Part shown: in pieces, positions 9,061 to 17,945 of the stretch
How the letters are laid out: each line of letters opens with the position of its first letter
How positions within the stretch are numbered: position 1 is the first letter of the stretch
Translations under genes and position numbers: made by a program
Origin: DASXRA01 sp036502575
GTDB lineage: Bacteria; Actinomycetota; Actinomycetes; Mycobacteriales; Jatrophihabitantaceae
Assembly (NCBI GenBank): GCA_036502575.1
Contig: DASXYL010000083.1
Coordinates: 124,001-188,000 of the forward strand
Length of the DNA stretch: 64,000 bases
Direction: 5' to 3'
The notes under the pieces: generated by a model
What the model was told of the DNA's origin: nothing
The model's database searches: none
The model's input: the letters and a program-made list of their open reading frames with translations, nothing else

Positions 9061-9423
9061 ATGCCGCACGGCGCCAGCGGTACATCCTGGTCCGCGCCGC
9101 GCACACACGGCGTCCGATTGCACACGGTGAGCGATCCGACCAGCGGCCGGTACCGCTGGCACCTGACCGCGGCCAATGGCCGGGTCATCGCAATGTCCGC
9201 GCTGCCGTTCGAGGCGCCGGCCGCGGCGCGGGCGGCCTTCCATCTCGTCGCGACGATCGTCGACACGCTCAGCGTCGTCGTGACGCATCCCGCAGGACGG
9301 CTGGGCTGGATGTGGATCGCGAGCGACGACGCCGGCGTCGTGGTCGCCAACTCGGCGCGGACCTACGAACGTCGCGCGACCTGCCAGCGCTCCTACGAGC
9401 AGTTCCTGCGCGTACTGCGCTGA
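9061..9423 (+). CDS. Small DUF1508 (YegP)-like protein
   Basis: A 120-residue protein. The ATG at 9061 follows GAGGAGGGA at a good distance, so it is preferred over the longer frame starting 81 bp upstream. The central piece RYRWHLTAANGRVIAMSA resembles the YegP/DUF1508 fold, in which a small beta sheet carries an AANGxxIA turn; this is a resemblance by eye and not a firm assignment. There is no signal peptide or TM segment. It stands alone, pointing toward the Pst locus but separated from it by about 216 bp. Confidence 0.65.
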   Translation: MPHGASGTSWSAPRTHGVRLHTVSDPTSGRYRWHLTAANGRVIAMSALPFEAPAAARAAFHLVATIVDTLSVVVTHPAGRLGWMWIASDDAGVVVANSARTYERRATCQRSYEQFLRVLR

Positions 9424-9490
9424 GGCGTCGACCTCGGCTTTGACGGTCGGCGGCTCAGGTGGCCGTAGCCCCAACGTCGAGAATCCGTAC

Positions 9491-9506
9491 TTAACGGGGG
9501 GCAAAC
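9491..9506 (-). promoter_or_regulatory. Shared 16-bp motif, copy 1 (upstream of pstS)
   Basis: Read on the minus strand this is GTTTGCCCC-CC-GTTAA. It matches 14 of 16 bases with the site at 11505-11520 upstream of the 822-residue Pst-like protein. It lies 134 bp upstream of the GTG of the first pstS. Candidate operator for the Pst-type locus; the binding factor is unknown. Confidence 0.45.
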
Positions 9507-9639
9507 CCGGGTTGGCCAGTCTGTCCGATTCGTTGACCCGGCCCGCGGCGCTGACCAGATTCGGGACGTCGGGCTCCCCAGTCCCGATTGCCCCACACCC
9601 AATGGGCATCACCCTGATCTCCGAGAAAGGGAGACCATC

Positions 9640-10734
9640 GTGCAACAGCTCAAGAAGCTGCTGATGATCGGCGGTATCGCCGCCGCCGCTGTCGGCGTCA
9701 TGGCCGGACAGGCACTGGCCAACCCCCCGAGCGGCACCACCCCTGGGCACACCGACGTCGTCGGCGTCGGCTCCGACACCACGCAGGGCGTCGTCAACCA
9801 GTTCTCGACCGACTACAACACCTCGCACACGCCGAAGCTCTACAGCTTCGACGCCACCGGTGGTGGCAACATCACGCCCAAGGCCGACTGCACCGCGATC
9901 GCCCGGCCGAACGGCTCGGGTGGTGGCATCTCGGCGCTGAGCCAGAACGCCCGTCCGGCCGGTGACGCGACCGACTTCTGTGTCGACTACGCCCGTTCCT
10001 CGCGCGGCTTCCAGACCGGCGATGCGGCCGGTCTGATCTGGGTGGCCTACGGCGAGGACGCGGTGACCTGGTCGGCGAGCAGCACGACCAACGCCCCGGC
10101 CACGTTGACGCCGGCCCAGCTGAAGGCGATCTACTCCTGCAATGACTCGGCGCTCGGTGGTAGCGGCAACCCGGTGACCTGGAACGAGGTCGGCGGCACC
10201 GGTACTGCGGCGGTGGTTCCGGTGATCCCGCAGTCCAGCTCCGGCACCCGGTCGTTCTTCCTCGGCCAGATCGGAAACCCGACGCTCGGCTCGTGCGTCC
10301 TCGGGCAGGACAACTCCGTCGAGGAGAACGAGGGCACCAACGCCGTGTTCACGGGCGCCAACTCGGCCAACGTGGTGTCCCCGTACTCGGTCGCGGTGTA
10401 CCTGGCCCAGACCGAGCACGGCCACGGCGCCGGCGACCAGGGCAGCCTGACCCTGCACAACGTCAACGGCAACTCGCCGACCGCTGGCACCGCTCCCAAC
10501 GCCACCATCAACCCCGACTTCGACTTCGTGCGGCTGGTCTACAACGTGCTGCGTGGGACGGGCTCGGACCCGGCCAACCTGACCGTGCCCAGCTACCTGC
10601 AGGGCATCTTCGGTAGCGGCGCGGGTACCGGCTGGCTGTGCACCGACGCCACCGCCCAGGCGGACCTCTCGAGCTTCGGGTTCCTGTCGCTCGCCGACAA
10701 CTGCGGAACGATCTTCCAAGAGGGCGATTTCTAG
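9640..10734 (+). CDS. pstS: Secreted phosphate-type substrate-binding protein (PstS-like)
   Basis: A 364-residue exported protein; the GTG start at 9640 follows AAAGGGAG. A signal peptide covers residues 1-28 (cleavage after ALA). The mature N-terminus has VGVGSDTTQ (about 41-49), and SSSGTR (about 199-204) fits the second anion-binding loop of PstS proteins. No lipobox Cys is visible, so the protein is either secreted or held by a partner. It is the first gene of the Pst-type locus, followed by a terminator-like hairpin that separates it from the rest. It should bind phosphate or a related oxyanion and pass it to PstC/PstA. Confidence 0.85.
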   Translation: MQQLKKLLMIGGIAAAAVGVMAGQALANPPSGTTPGHTDVVGVGSDTTQGVVNQFSTDYNTSHTPKLYSFDATGGGNITPKADCTAIARPNGSGGGISALSQNARPAGDATDFCVDYARSSRGFQTGDAAGLIWVAYGEDAVTWSASSTTNAPATLTPAQLKAIYSCNDSALGGSGNPVTWNEVGGTGTAAVVPVIPQSSSGTRSFFLGQIGNPTLGSCVLGQDNSVEENEGTNAVFTGANSANVVSPYSVAVYLAQTEHGHGAGDQGSLTLHNVNGNSPTAGTAPNATINPDFDFVRLVYNVLRGTGSDPANLTVPSYLQGIFGSGAGTGWLCTDATAQADLSSFGFLSLADNCGTIFQEGDF

Positions 10735-10748
10735 CTCGAACCCCCCGT

Positions 10749-10787
10749 GTCTGGCCTGCCCTGGGCGATCCCCCGGGCAGGCCAGAC
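10749..10787 (+). terminator. Terminator-like hairpin after pstS
   Basis: Perfect 13-bp arms GTCTGGCCTGCCC (10749-10761) and GGGCAGGCCAGAC (10775-10787), 15 bp after the pstS stop codon. It lacks a T-tract, as is common in actinobacteria. It probably ends or reduces transcription before the next gene, letting the binding protein be made in excess. Confidence 0.75.
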
Positions 10788-10833
10788 CATGCCCGGCCAG
10801 GCCCGGCGGCATCCATTCGAAGGAGCAACCGAA

Positions 10834-11430
10834 ATGAAGAAGTCAGCTGCTTGCGCTGTCGCGTTCTCGGCCGTGGCGCTCGGCGTTACCGCGTTCGTTG
10901 CCGGGGCTCCGGCCGCATCGGCGGATCCGGTCACGGGCGGCGCCAGCACCATCACCGTCCCGGTGGGCACCGAGGTCGCGCTGGCCAAGGCGGGCATCGT
11001 CGAGATCCCGCTGTCGCCGGCATCGGCCGGCTACGACGACGCGGCGCAGACGGTCACCGAGACGTTCCCGGTCACCGGCGGCACTGCCCGGGTCAGCACC
11101 CTGACCGGCCATCTCGACCACAGCGGCGGCCTGCTGGTCGTCAACTACAAGACCGGCAAGTCGGTTCAGCTGGGCAGCCTGGTCTTCGACCTGTTCCGCG
11201 ATCAGCTCACCGCCGTGCCTTCCGGCGCCAGCGCCCCGGTCGCACTCTTCGACGCCCGGGGTACCCGCTCGGTCCACCGCGACGGCGACAACAACAGCTT
11301 CTCCGCCACCGACCTGCAGGTCGACGCCGCCGGCGCCGCCTACCTCGACGACGCGCTCGGCACCAGCTACTTCGTGGCCGGCCAGAGCGCGGGCAGTTTC
11401 GCCGCCAACTGGGTGTACAGCACGTCCTGA
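10834..11430 (+). CDS. Small secreted beta-rich protein of unknown function in the Pst locus
   Basis: A 198-residue protein not firmly recognised. ATG 10834 is preceded by AAGGAG. It has a classical signal peptide (MKKSAACAV...ASADP, cleavage near residue 34). The mature part alternates glycine-rich turns and hydrophobic strands (GHLDHSGGLLVV, VQLGSLVFDLFRDQLTA, PVALFDARG), reminiscent of HtaA-like secreted beta domains, but the match is too weak to name. There are no cysteines in the mature part and no anchor. Hairpins flank the gene on both sides, so it may be a separate transcription unit. Its place between two PstS-like genes suggests a surface role linked to the same transport system. 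Confidence 0.75.
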   Translation: MKKSAACAVAFSAVALGVTAFVAGAPAASADPVTGGASTITVPVGTEVALAKAGIVEIPLSPASAGYDDAAQTVTETFPVTGGTARVSTLTGHLDHSGGLLVVNYKTGKSVQLGSLVFDLFRDQLTAVPSGASAPVALFDARGTRSVHRDGDNNSFSATDLQVDAAGAAYLDDALGTSYFVAGQSAGSFAANWVYSTS

Positions 11431-11441
11431 TCTCCGAGATC

Positions 11442-11483
11442 GGTCGAGCCCGGGTGGACCCGCGCCACCGCCCGGGCTCGACC
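11442..11483 (+). terminator. Terminator-like hairpin after the secreted protein gene
   Basis: Perfect 13-bp arms GGTCGAGCCCGGG (11442-11454) and CCCGGGCTCGACC (11471-11483), 11 bp downstream of the stop codon. No T-tract. Acts either as a terminator or as an mRNA stabiliser. Confidence 0.75.
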
Positions 11484-11504
11484 ACCACACAGAGCGTTCA
11501 CGGC

Positions 11505-11520
11505 GTTTGCCCCTAGTTAA
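11505..11520 (+). promoter_or_regulatory. Shared 16-bp motif, copy 2 (upstream of the 822-aa protein)
   Basis: GTTTGCCCC-TA-GTTAA, 77 bp upstream of the ATG at 11597 and just after the hairpin that ends the previous gene. It is in the opposite orientation to copy 1 at 9491-9506. A further GATTGCCCC occurs downstream of each copy (about 9586 and 11543). The set looks like binding sites of one regulator. Confidence 0.45.
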
Positions 11521-11596
11521 CGCATGGGATTGCTCTGGGACAGATTGCCCCGTGAGCCTGACTTCACCGGATCGCTTCGAGCCAAGGAACCCCACC

Positions 11597-14065
11597 ATGT
11601 CGAACCGCACGCGCCATTTGCCGGGCGCGCGACTGCGCTTGCTCGCGGTCGCCGCCGCCGGGGCGCTCGTGGCGCTGATGGCTCCGATCGCGGCGCCGAG
11701 CGCGTTGCCGCAGGCGCACGCCGAGGGCACGACGATCACCGGCACCCGGTCCGGCGACTTCGCGTGGGACCCGAAGACGAACGCGCCGATGACCGCGGCG
11801 CCGAGCGTCTCCGTCGATCAGACGGACAACCTCACCGATCAGGTCGTGCACGTGACCTGGAAGAACTTCAGCCCCACGACGGACCTGAGCGGCAACCCCA
11901 TTCCGTCCTACAAGGCGGGCGGGGGCTCCGCGTACTACCCGGTGCAGATCAGGCAGTGTCGCGGCGTCGATCCCGCGGTGACGTGGCGATCCGATACCCA
12001 AACCTGTTACAGCTTCACGCCGGACAACCCGAACTCCGATCATGGCGTGGGCAACGTCGCCAATGCGATCACCGGACCCACCAACACCGGCGAGGCGTTC
12101 TTCCACGTCGAGACGTCCCAAGCGAACGACCAGCTCGGGTGCAGCGTGACCCAGGCGTGCTCGCTGGTCATCGTGCCGAACTGGGGTGGCGTGCAACCCA
12201 AGAGCGGCACGGGGGTCAGCTGCGCGGACCACTCCAAGGACAAGGGCAACCTGCTCGGCCGCTACGCGAGCGACAACAACATCGCGCTCTCGTGCTCGTG
12301 GGCCGATCGCTTCGTGGTGCCGCTGCATTTCGCGCCGACGCCGAACGACTGCCCGGCGAAGGAGCCCGCGTTCGCCACGCAGGGCTCGCCGATGCTGGAG
12401 CGGGCGATGCAACTGTGGCAGGCCGGCTGGTGCACCGACTCCGCACCGCTGAGCCTGGACTTCGACTCCGGCACGAACGAGTACCTGGCCCGGGAGTCGT
12501 TCCTGTCCGGGTCGGGGGCGCTGACGTCCGCGACGGACGTCGCTGCGGTGACCAGGCCGGCGGGGTCGTTACCGGCCGGCGCGCGCCACTTCACCTATGC
12601 CCCGCTGGCCACCTCCGGCATCGCGATCGCCGTGCGCGTCGACGATCCGAGCACCGGCGGCTTCGTCAGCAACGTGACGTTGAACGCTCGGCTGATGGCC
12701 AAGCTGCTGACCCAGTCCTACGCATTGCGCTACGGCTGCACGAACTCGGCCGATCCGTCGAAGCAGGCGGCGGACTGTGATCCCGGCGTCCGGGGCAATC
12801 CGGTGTCGATCTTCGCCGACCCCGAGTTCCAGCATCTCAACCCGGGCTTCCCGAGTCACAGCGCCGATGTGAACATCGGGCAGTTCCTGCCGTTGGTGCT
12901 GGCCGGGAACAGCGATCTGACCTACGAGCTGACCCGTTGGATCGAGTCGGACCCCGACGCCGCCGCATTCCTCGACGGCAAGCCCGACGAGTCGGGCATG
13001 CACGTCAACACCTACTACCGCGGTATCGACTATCCGCTCGACCAGTTCCAGGTCCAGGATCCGGGCTACGCCGGACCTGGCCCCACGAACCATCCGGGCT
13101 GGGGCACCATGCAGGTCGCCTGGTCGCCCATCAGCGGTCTGGACAACGTCGTCACCAGCGCGCTGATCGACCGGCCGAGCGGCGTCGACATCACCGTCCC
13201 GCAAGGGGACTGCGCCCAGAACTGTGTGTACGCGCGAATGGCGCCGAGCCTCATCGGCAGCCGGGTCACGTTCGCGGTGGTGGACGCGGGCGACGCGGCC
13301 GCCGAGCAGTTCCCGGTGGCCAGGTTGGTCAACGGCGCCGGTGTCGCAGTCGCGCCGACGACGCAGTCGATGGCGGCGGCCGTCAAGGGCATGACCACCA
13401 ACGTCGACAAGATCACCCAGAGCGCCAACTTCGACAACACCGATCCGAAGGCGTACCCGCTCACCATGGTCGACTACGCGATGGTGCCGACGTGTGGGCT
13501 CAGCGGCGCCAAGGCCAACGCGATCGGCGCGCTACTCGACAAGGCCGCGAGCACGCAGTACGGCCAGGAGCCGGGGACGCTCGCCCCGGGCTACGTTGCC
13601 CTCAACGCCGGGCAGAAGAGCCAGTCTGCCGCCGCCGCGCAGGCCGTGCGCGCCCAGGCCTGCCCACCCAACCCGCCGACCGGAAACCCGCCGTCGGACA
13701 ACGGTGGCGGAAACAACGACAACAACGGCGGCGGTAGCGGCGGTAGCGCCAGCACCGACGGAGCCGGCGGCAACGGCGCAACGGGATCGGGATCGGGATC
13801 GGGCCTAGCGTCGTCCACCGGGCCGACCTCCGGTGCAGGCCCGCACAGCGTCACCGGGCAGAGCCCCAACGCTGTTCCGGCGGCGTTCGGCACCAAGCAC
13901 GGCGACTCCGCCGGACCAGCGCGCCTGGTGCTGCCGATCCTGCTGGCCGTAGGTGGAGTGTTGCTGCTCGGCGGCCCCGGCGTCTACCTGGCGTGGGCGA
14001 GTGGAGCTGGGCCGAACATCGCCCGTCGGTTACGGTCGCTACTCAGATTCGGACGCGGCCATTGA
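11597..14065 (+). CDS. Large membrane-anchored PstS-like surface protein
   Basis: An 822-residue exported protein; ATG 11597 follows AAGGAA. A signal peptide (to about residue 36) is followed by an Ig-like stretch (VDQTDNLTDQVVHVTWKNF) and a long domain with PstS-like elements: FTYAPLATSGIAIAV in the middle and YPLTMVDYAMV with GYVALNAGQKSQ near its end. Next come an Asn/Gly/Ser-rich linker (about 695-770), one TM helix (about 775-798) and a short basic cytoplasmic tail. Several cysteines could form disulfides. The stop overlaps the pstC start by one base (TGATG), so both are translated together. Probably a cell-envelope binding protein for the permease; the exact ligand is unknown. Confidence 0.8.
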   Translation: MSNRTRHLPGARLRLLAVAAAGALVALMAPIAAPSALPQAHAEGTTITGTRSGDFAWDPKTNAPMTAAPSVSVDQTDNLTDQVVHVTWKNFSPTTDLSGNPIPSYKAGGGSAYYPVQIRQCRGVDPAVTWRSDTQTCYSFTPDNPNSDHGVGNVANAITGPTNTGEAFFHVETSQANDQLGCSVTQACSLVIVPNWGGVQPKSGTGVSCADHSKDKGNLLGRYASDNNIALSCSWADRFVVPLHFAPTPNDCPAKEPAFATQGSPMLERAMQLWQAGWCTDSAPLSLDFDSGTNEYLARESFLSGSGALTSATDVAAVTRPAGSLPAGARHFTYAPLATSGIAIAVRVDDPSTGGFVSNVTLNARLMAKLLTQSYALRYGCTNSADPSKQAADCDPGVRGNPVSIFADPEFQHLNPGFPSHSADVNIGQFLPLVLAGNSDLTYELTRWIESDPDAAAFLDGKPDESGMHVNTYYRGIDYPLDQFQVQDPGYAGPGPTNHPGWGTMQVAWSPISGLDNVVTSALIDRPSGVDITVPQGDCAQNCVYARMAPSLIGSRVTFAVVDAGDAAAEQFPVARLVNGAGVAVAPTTQSMAAAVKGMTTNVDKITQSANFDNTDPKAYPLTMVDYAMVPTCGLSGAKANAIGALLDKAASTQYGQEPGTLAPGYVALNAGQKSQSAAAAQAVRAQACPPNPPTGNPPSDNGGGNNDNNGGGSGGSASTDGAGGNGATGSGSGSGLASSTGPTSGAGPHSVTGQSPNAVPAAFGTKHGDSAGPARLVLPILLAVGGVLLLGGPGVYLAWASGAGPNIARRLRSLLRFGRGH

Positions 14066-15075
14066 TGCCCCCGGCGCCGGACGGCACCGTCCTGCTGCCC
14101 GGCCCACCGCCGGCCGAGGATCGGCCGCGGCGGATCGTCAGCCCGATGGCTCCCGGCGACCGCGCATTCCGGCTGCTGCTGCGCTGCGGCGGGCTCGCCG
14201 TCCTGGTGATCACCGGGTTGATCGCCCTGTTCCTGGTGCTGCGGGCCGGCTCGGCGTTCAAGCGCGCCGGCCTGTCGTTCTTCACCACCAAGACGTGGAT
14301 CCCGAGCGCCAACCGGTTCGGCATCCTCAGCATCCTGCCCAACGGGGCGATCATCGCGCTGATCGCGCTCGTGATCGCGGTGCCCATCGCGATCGGCGCG
14401 GCGATCTTCATCTCCGAGTACGCGCCCTACCGGCTGCGCCGCCCGCTGATCGCGCTCGTCGACCTGATGGCGGCCATCCCGAGCATCCTCTACGGCCTGT
14501 GGGGCGTGTTCTTCCTGCAGCCGCACGTCATCGGCACCATCCGCTGGATGTCCGAGCACCTCGGCTTCATCCCGATCTTCAAGGTCCGCGGCGATCACGA
14601 GCCGAGCGCGTTCACGACGTCGACGTTCATCGCCGGCATGGTCGTCTCGCTGATGGTGATCCCGATCGTCGCGTCGATATCGCGCGAGGTGTTCTCGCAG
14701 GCGCCGGCGGGTGAGCGCGAGGCGGCGTACGCCCTGGGCTCGACTCGCTGGGGAATGGTTCGCACCGTCGTGCTGCCGTACGGGCGGGGCGGCATGATCG
14801 GCGCGATCATGCTCGGCTTCGGGCGGGCCATGGGCGAGACGATCGCCATCGCGCTGATCATCTCGCCGACGTACGACTTCGCGACCCGCATCTTCGAGAA
14901 CCACGGCATGTCGATCTCGGCCCTGATCGCCCTGCGCTACCAGGAGTCGACCGCGCAGATGCTGTCGTCGCTCATGGCCGCGGGGCTGGTGCTGTTCACG
15001 GTCACGCTGACCGTCAACGCGTTGGCCTCCATCGTCGTCAACCGGTCGCGCTCCGGCGCGCAGACCGAGGCCTGA
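14065..15075 (+). CDS. pstC: Phosphate-type ABC transporter permease PstC
   Basis: A 336-residue permease, six predicted TM helices after a proline-rich cytoplasmic N-terminus. The block AAIPSILYGLWGVFFL is the PstC/PstA signature, and the EAA-loop is EREAAYALGSTRWGMVRTVVLPYGR. The region GRAMGETIAIALII is also conserved in PstC. The start at 14065 is fixed by the TGATG overlap with the upstream anchored protein. It forms the transmembrane channel with PstA, encoded 3 bp downstream. Confidence 0.92.
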   Translation: MPPAPDGTVLLPGPPPAEDRPRRIVSPMAPGDRAFRLLLRCGGLAVLVITGLIALFLVLRAGSAFKRAGLSFFTTKTWIPSANRFGILSILPNGAIIALIALVIAVPIAIGAAIFISEYAPYRLRRPLIALVDLMAAIPSILYGLWGVFFLQPHVIGTIRWMSEHLGFIPIFKVRGDHEPSAFTTSTFIAGMVVSLMVIPIVASISREVFSQAPAGEREAAYALGSTRWGMVRTVVLPYGRGGMIGAIMLGFGRAMGETIAIALIISPTYDFATRIFENHGMSISALIALRYQESTAQMLSSLMAAGLVLFTVTLTVNALASIVVNRSRSGAQTEA

Positions 15076-15078
15076 GCC

Positions 15079-16233
15079 GTGACCGCCGCCACGCTCGCCC
15101 CACCACCGACAACGTCCGTGGGCGAGCGTCGCGTTCGCATCCGGCGGATCACCGAGGAGGGCGTCTGGTCGCTGGTCGGGTCCGCGGCCGGAGCCGTCGG
15201 ACTGGTCTGGGTGCTGTACGAGCGGGTGCTGCCCTTGTCCGGTGCGCTCGGGTTCTGGCTGTGCTGCTACGGCATGTTCCTCGCCCTGTACGCGATCGTC
15301 GGGCTCACGCAGTGGACCCCGAAGGACGTCCTGGACCGGCTCGTAGCCGTCGTGCTCGCCAGCGTCGGACTGCTCGTGCTCGTCGTCGTGCTCGATCAGA
15401 TCGGGTACACGACCTTCCGCGGTTCCACGGCATTGCACCACGTCAACTTCTTCACCCAGACGATGGCGTTGACGGGGCCACTCGATCCCCTGACCAGCGG
15501 CGGCATGGTGCACGCGCTGGTCGGCTCGCTGGAACAGATGGCGCTGGCCACGGCCTTCTCGGTGCCGCTCGGGGTGCTCGCGGCGTTGTTCCTCGTCGAG
15601 GTGGGCGGCATCATGTCCCGGCCGGTACGGACGATCGTCGAGGCGATGACCGCCCTGCCCGAGATCATCGCCGGGCTGTTCATCTACGCGTTCGTGATTC
15701 TGTCGCTGGGTGTGCAGGCGAGCGGGTTGGCGGCGTCGTTGGCGCTGACCGTGATGATGATCCCGATCGTGACGCGAGCCTCTGAGGTGATCCTGCGACT
15801 CGTTCCGGGCGGGCTGCGCGAGGCGTCCTACGCGCTCGGGGCCAGCCAGGCGCGCACGGTCTGGAACGTGGTGCTGCCGACGGCGCGATCCGGGCTATCC
15901 ACGGCGGTCGTGCTCGGCATGGCGCGAGCGGTGGGCGAGACCTCGCCGGTACTGCTGACGGCCGGATTCACCAAGGAGCTGAACACCGACCCGTTCAACC
16001 AACCGCAGACCAGCCTGCCGCTCTACATCTGGAACTACGTCCGGTACCCGCAGCCGGACATGGTGTCGCGCGCGTTCGGCGCCGGGTTGGCGCTGATGAT
16101 CATGGTGCTCGCGCTGTTCGCGGTCGCTCGACTCATCGGCGGCAAGGCGCCGGGTGAGCTGTCTCGGCGGCAACGCCGGCGCATGTTCCGGCCGGTTGCC
16201 GACGTGGCTGCAACCGATTCAGGAGGGGTCTAG
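15079..16233 (+). CDS. pstA: Phosphate-type ABC transporter permease PstA
   Basis: A 384-residue permease with a GTG start 3 bp after pstC. It is longer than usual PstA because of an N-terminal extension carrying two additional hydrophobic segments (about residues 30-110). Conserved parts are TALPEIIAGLFIYAFV, the EAA loop LREASYALGASQARTVWNVVLPTARSG and the GMARAVGETSPVLLTAG block. Partner of PstC. The gene directly precedes a second anchored PstS-like gene. Confidence 0.92.
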   Translation: MTAATLAPPPTTSVGERRVRIRRITEEGVWSLVGSAAGAVGLVWVLYERVLPLSGALGFWLCCYGMFLALYAIVGLTQWTPKDVLDRLVAVVLASVGLLVLVVVLDQIGYTTFRGSTALHHVNFFTQTMALTGPLDPLTSGGMVHALVGSLEQMALATAFSVPLGVLAALFLVEVGGIMSRPVRTIVEAMTALPEIIAGLFIYAFVILSLGVQASGLAASLALTVMMIPIVTRASEVILRLVPGGLREASYALGASQARTVWNVVLPTARSGLSTAVVLGMARAVGETSPVLLTAGFTKELNTDPFNQPQTSLPLYIWNYVRYPQPDMVSRAFGAGLALMIMVLALFAVARLIGGKAPGELSRRQRRRMFRPVADVAATDSGGV

Positions 16234-16235
16234 TC

Positions 16236-17945
16236 ATGCGACCACGTACTCGGCGGCTGGCGCACTGGACGGGTGCGCTCGCGACGTGCATCGCCATCGT
16301 CGGTGTCACCTCGACTCCGGCCCGGGCGACCGCCTTCGTCTCGCTGCAAGCCTCCGGGTCGTCGTGGGCCGGTCCGGCGATCGATCAGTGGTCCAGAGAC
16401 GTCAAGCCTCGGGGAATCAGCATCAACTTCAGCGCGAACGGGTCGCAGGCCGGGCGCAGCGCCTACACGGTGAACCAGGCCGACTTCGCCGCCTCCGACA
16501 TCGCGTTTATCACCGCCGACAACCCCGACCCGTTCGGTGGCGGCAGCGAGTTCTCGCAGTACGCCTACTCCTACATCCCGATCGTCGCAGGGGGCACGTC
16601 GTTCCTCTACAACCTCGTCGTCGGCGGGAAACGAATCACGAACCTGCGGCTGTCCGGGGACACGATCGCGAAGATCTTCACCGGACAGATCACCAACTGG
16701 TCGGACGCGCGCATCACGAAGGACTACGGGATGCGCCTGCCCGGCAAGCACATCAGCGTGATCACCCGCGCCGACGGGTCCGGGGCCAGCTACATGTTCA
16801 CCCGCTGGCTGTGGAAGCAGTACGGCCGGCAATGGGCGACGTTCTGCCACGACCATCAGGGGGCGGGCGCGTGCGGCCCCACCGAGTTCTACCCCGGCTT
16901 CTCCGGTTCGATCCAGCGCAACGGCTCCGACCAGGTGGCCAACTACATCAACTCGAAAGGCATCGGCGAGGGCTCGATCGGATACGACGAATACGCCTAC
17001 GCCAAGCTCAGCAGCATCCCAGTGGTCAAGGTGCTCAACCGGGCCGGCTACTACGCGCTGCCCACCGACTCGAATGTGGCGATCGCCCTGCAGTCAGCGG
17101 TCATCGACGAGAACCCCAACAGCGTCACGTTCCTGATGCAGAACCTCGACCACGTCTACACGAACTCCGACCCGCGCGCCTACCCGGTCTCCAGCTACAG
17201 CTACCTGATCGTGCCGCGCGCCAGCCGGGTGATCAACGGCACGACGTATCTCCCGCCTCCCAGGTTCAAGGGTGACTCGGACAAGAACGGCAAGGACGAC
17301 AAGGGCGAAACGTTGTCGACGTGGCTCAACTACGTGCTCTGCGGCGCGCAGCAGAAAGCCGGCGCGCTGGGCTACTCGCCGCTGCCGAAGAACCTCGTGG
17401 TCGGCGGCTTCCACCAGGAGGCCTACATCCCCGGGCACATCGCGATCCCGGACCAGAAGCAGCTCAACGGCTGCAACAACCCGACCTACAGCAACGGCGT
17501 CAACCTGCTGATCAAGAAGGCGCCCTTACCGTCGAAGTGCGACAAGGTCGGCGCACCGCTGACGTGTGGGACAGGCGGAGGTGGTGGCGGCGGATCGAGC
17601 GGCGGCAGCGGGTCCGGTGGCTCGGGTGCGGGCTCGGGTAGCGGCGGCAACGGGTCCGCCGGCGGTGGCGGCAGCGGTTCCGGTGGAGCGGGCAACGCCG
17701 GGGCAGGGACCAAGTCGAGCGCGGCGAGCAACAAGATCGATCCTGATACGGGGAAGCAGATCACCGCCCAGGACGGCGGCGCGACGAATGACGCGGTGGG
17801 CGCCGTACCGGTGTCACTGTCGGGGCACCCCGGCGGCAGCCCGGTGTTCGCCGTTCTGACGGCGCTCGAACTCGTCGCGGCGGTGCTCGTGCCGACCCTG
17901 CTCGGCGCGTATCTGCATCGGCGCCGCCGGGCCGGGTCGCCGTGA
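16236..17945 (+). CDS. Membrane-anchored PstS-like substrate-binding protein
   Basis: A 569-residue exported protein beginning 3 bp after pstA. It has a signal peptide (ending ARATA, about residue 32), a PstS-type domain (ASGSSWAGPAIDQW near the N-terminus, FTGQITNWSD, RADGSGASYMFTRWL, NLDHVYTNSDPRAYPVSSYSYLIV), then a glycine/serine linker (about 447-490), a TM helix (about 535-558) and a basic tail HRRRRAGSP. PstS proteins are normally lipoproteins; here the anchor is a C-terminal helix. The stop overlaps the next start by 4 bp. It is the second anchored binding protein of this locus. Confidence 0.85.
   Translation: MRPRTRRLAHWTGALATCIAIVGVTSTPARATAFVSLQASGSSWAGPAIDQWSRDVKPRGISINFSANGSQAGRSAYTVNQADFAASDIAFITADNPDPFGGGSEFSQYAYSYIPIVAGGTSFLYNLVVGGKRITNLRLSGDTIAKIFTGQITNWSDARITKDYGMRLPGKHISVITRADGSGASYMFTRWLWKQYGRQWATFCHDHQGAGACGPTEFYPGFSGSIQRNGSDQVANYINSKGIGEGSIGYDEYAYAKLSSIPVVKVLNRAGYYALPTDSNVAIALQSAVIDENPNSVTFLMQNLDHVYTNSDPRAYPVSSYSYLIVPRASRVINGTTYLPPPRFKGDSDKNGKDDKGETLSTWLNYVLCGAQQKAGALGYSPLPKNLVVGGFHQEAYIPGHIAIPDQKQLNGCNNPTYSNGVNLLIKKAPLPSKCDKVGAPLTCGTGGGGGGGSSGGSGSGGSGAGSGSGGNGSAGGGGSGSGGAGNAGAGTKSSAASNKIDPDTGKQITAQDGGATNDAVGAVPVSLSGHPGGSPVFAVLTALELVAAVLVPTLLGAYLHRRRRAGSP

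Noticed and set aside
9511..9556. PHO-box-like repeats GTTGGCC, GTTGACC, GCTGACC upstream of pstS
   Set aside because: The spacing (21 and 18 bp) does not fit the 11-bp direct-repeat pattern of PhoP sites.
8926..10812. 628-codon minus-strand open frame across the pstS region
   Set aside because: It is antisense to the DUF1508-like gene and to pstS, both of which have good ribosome sites and family motifs.
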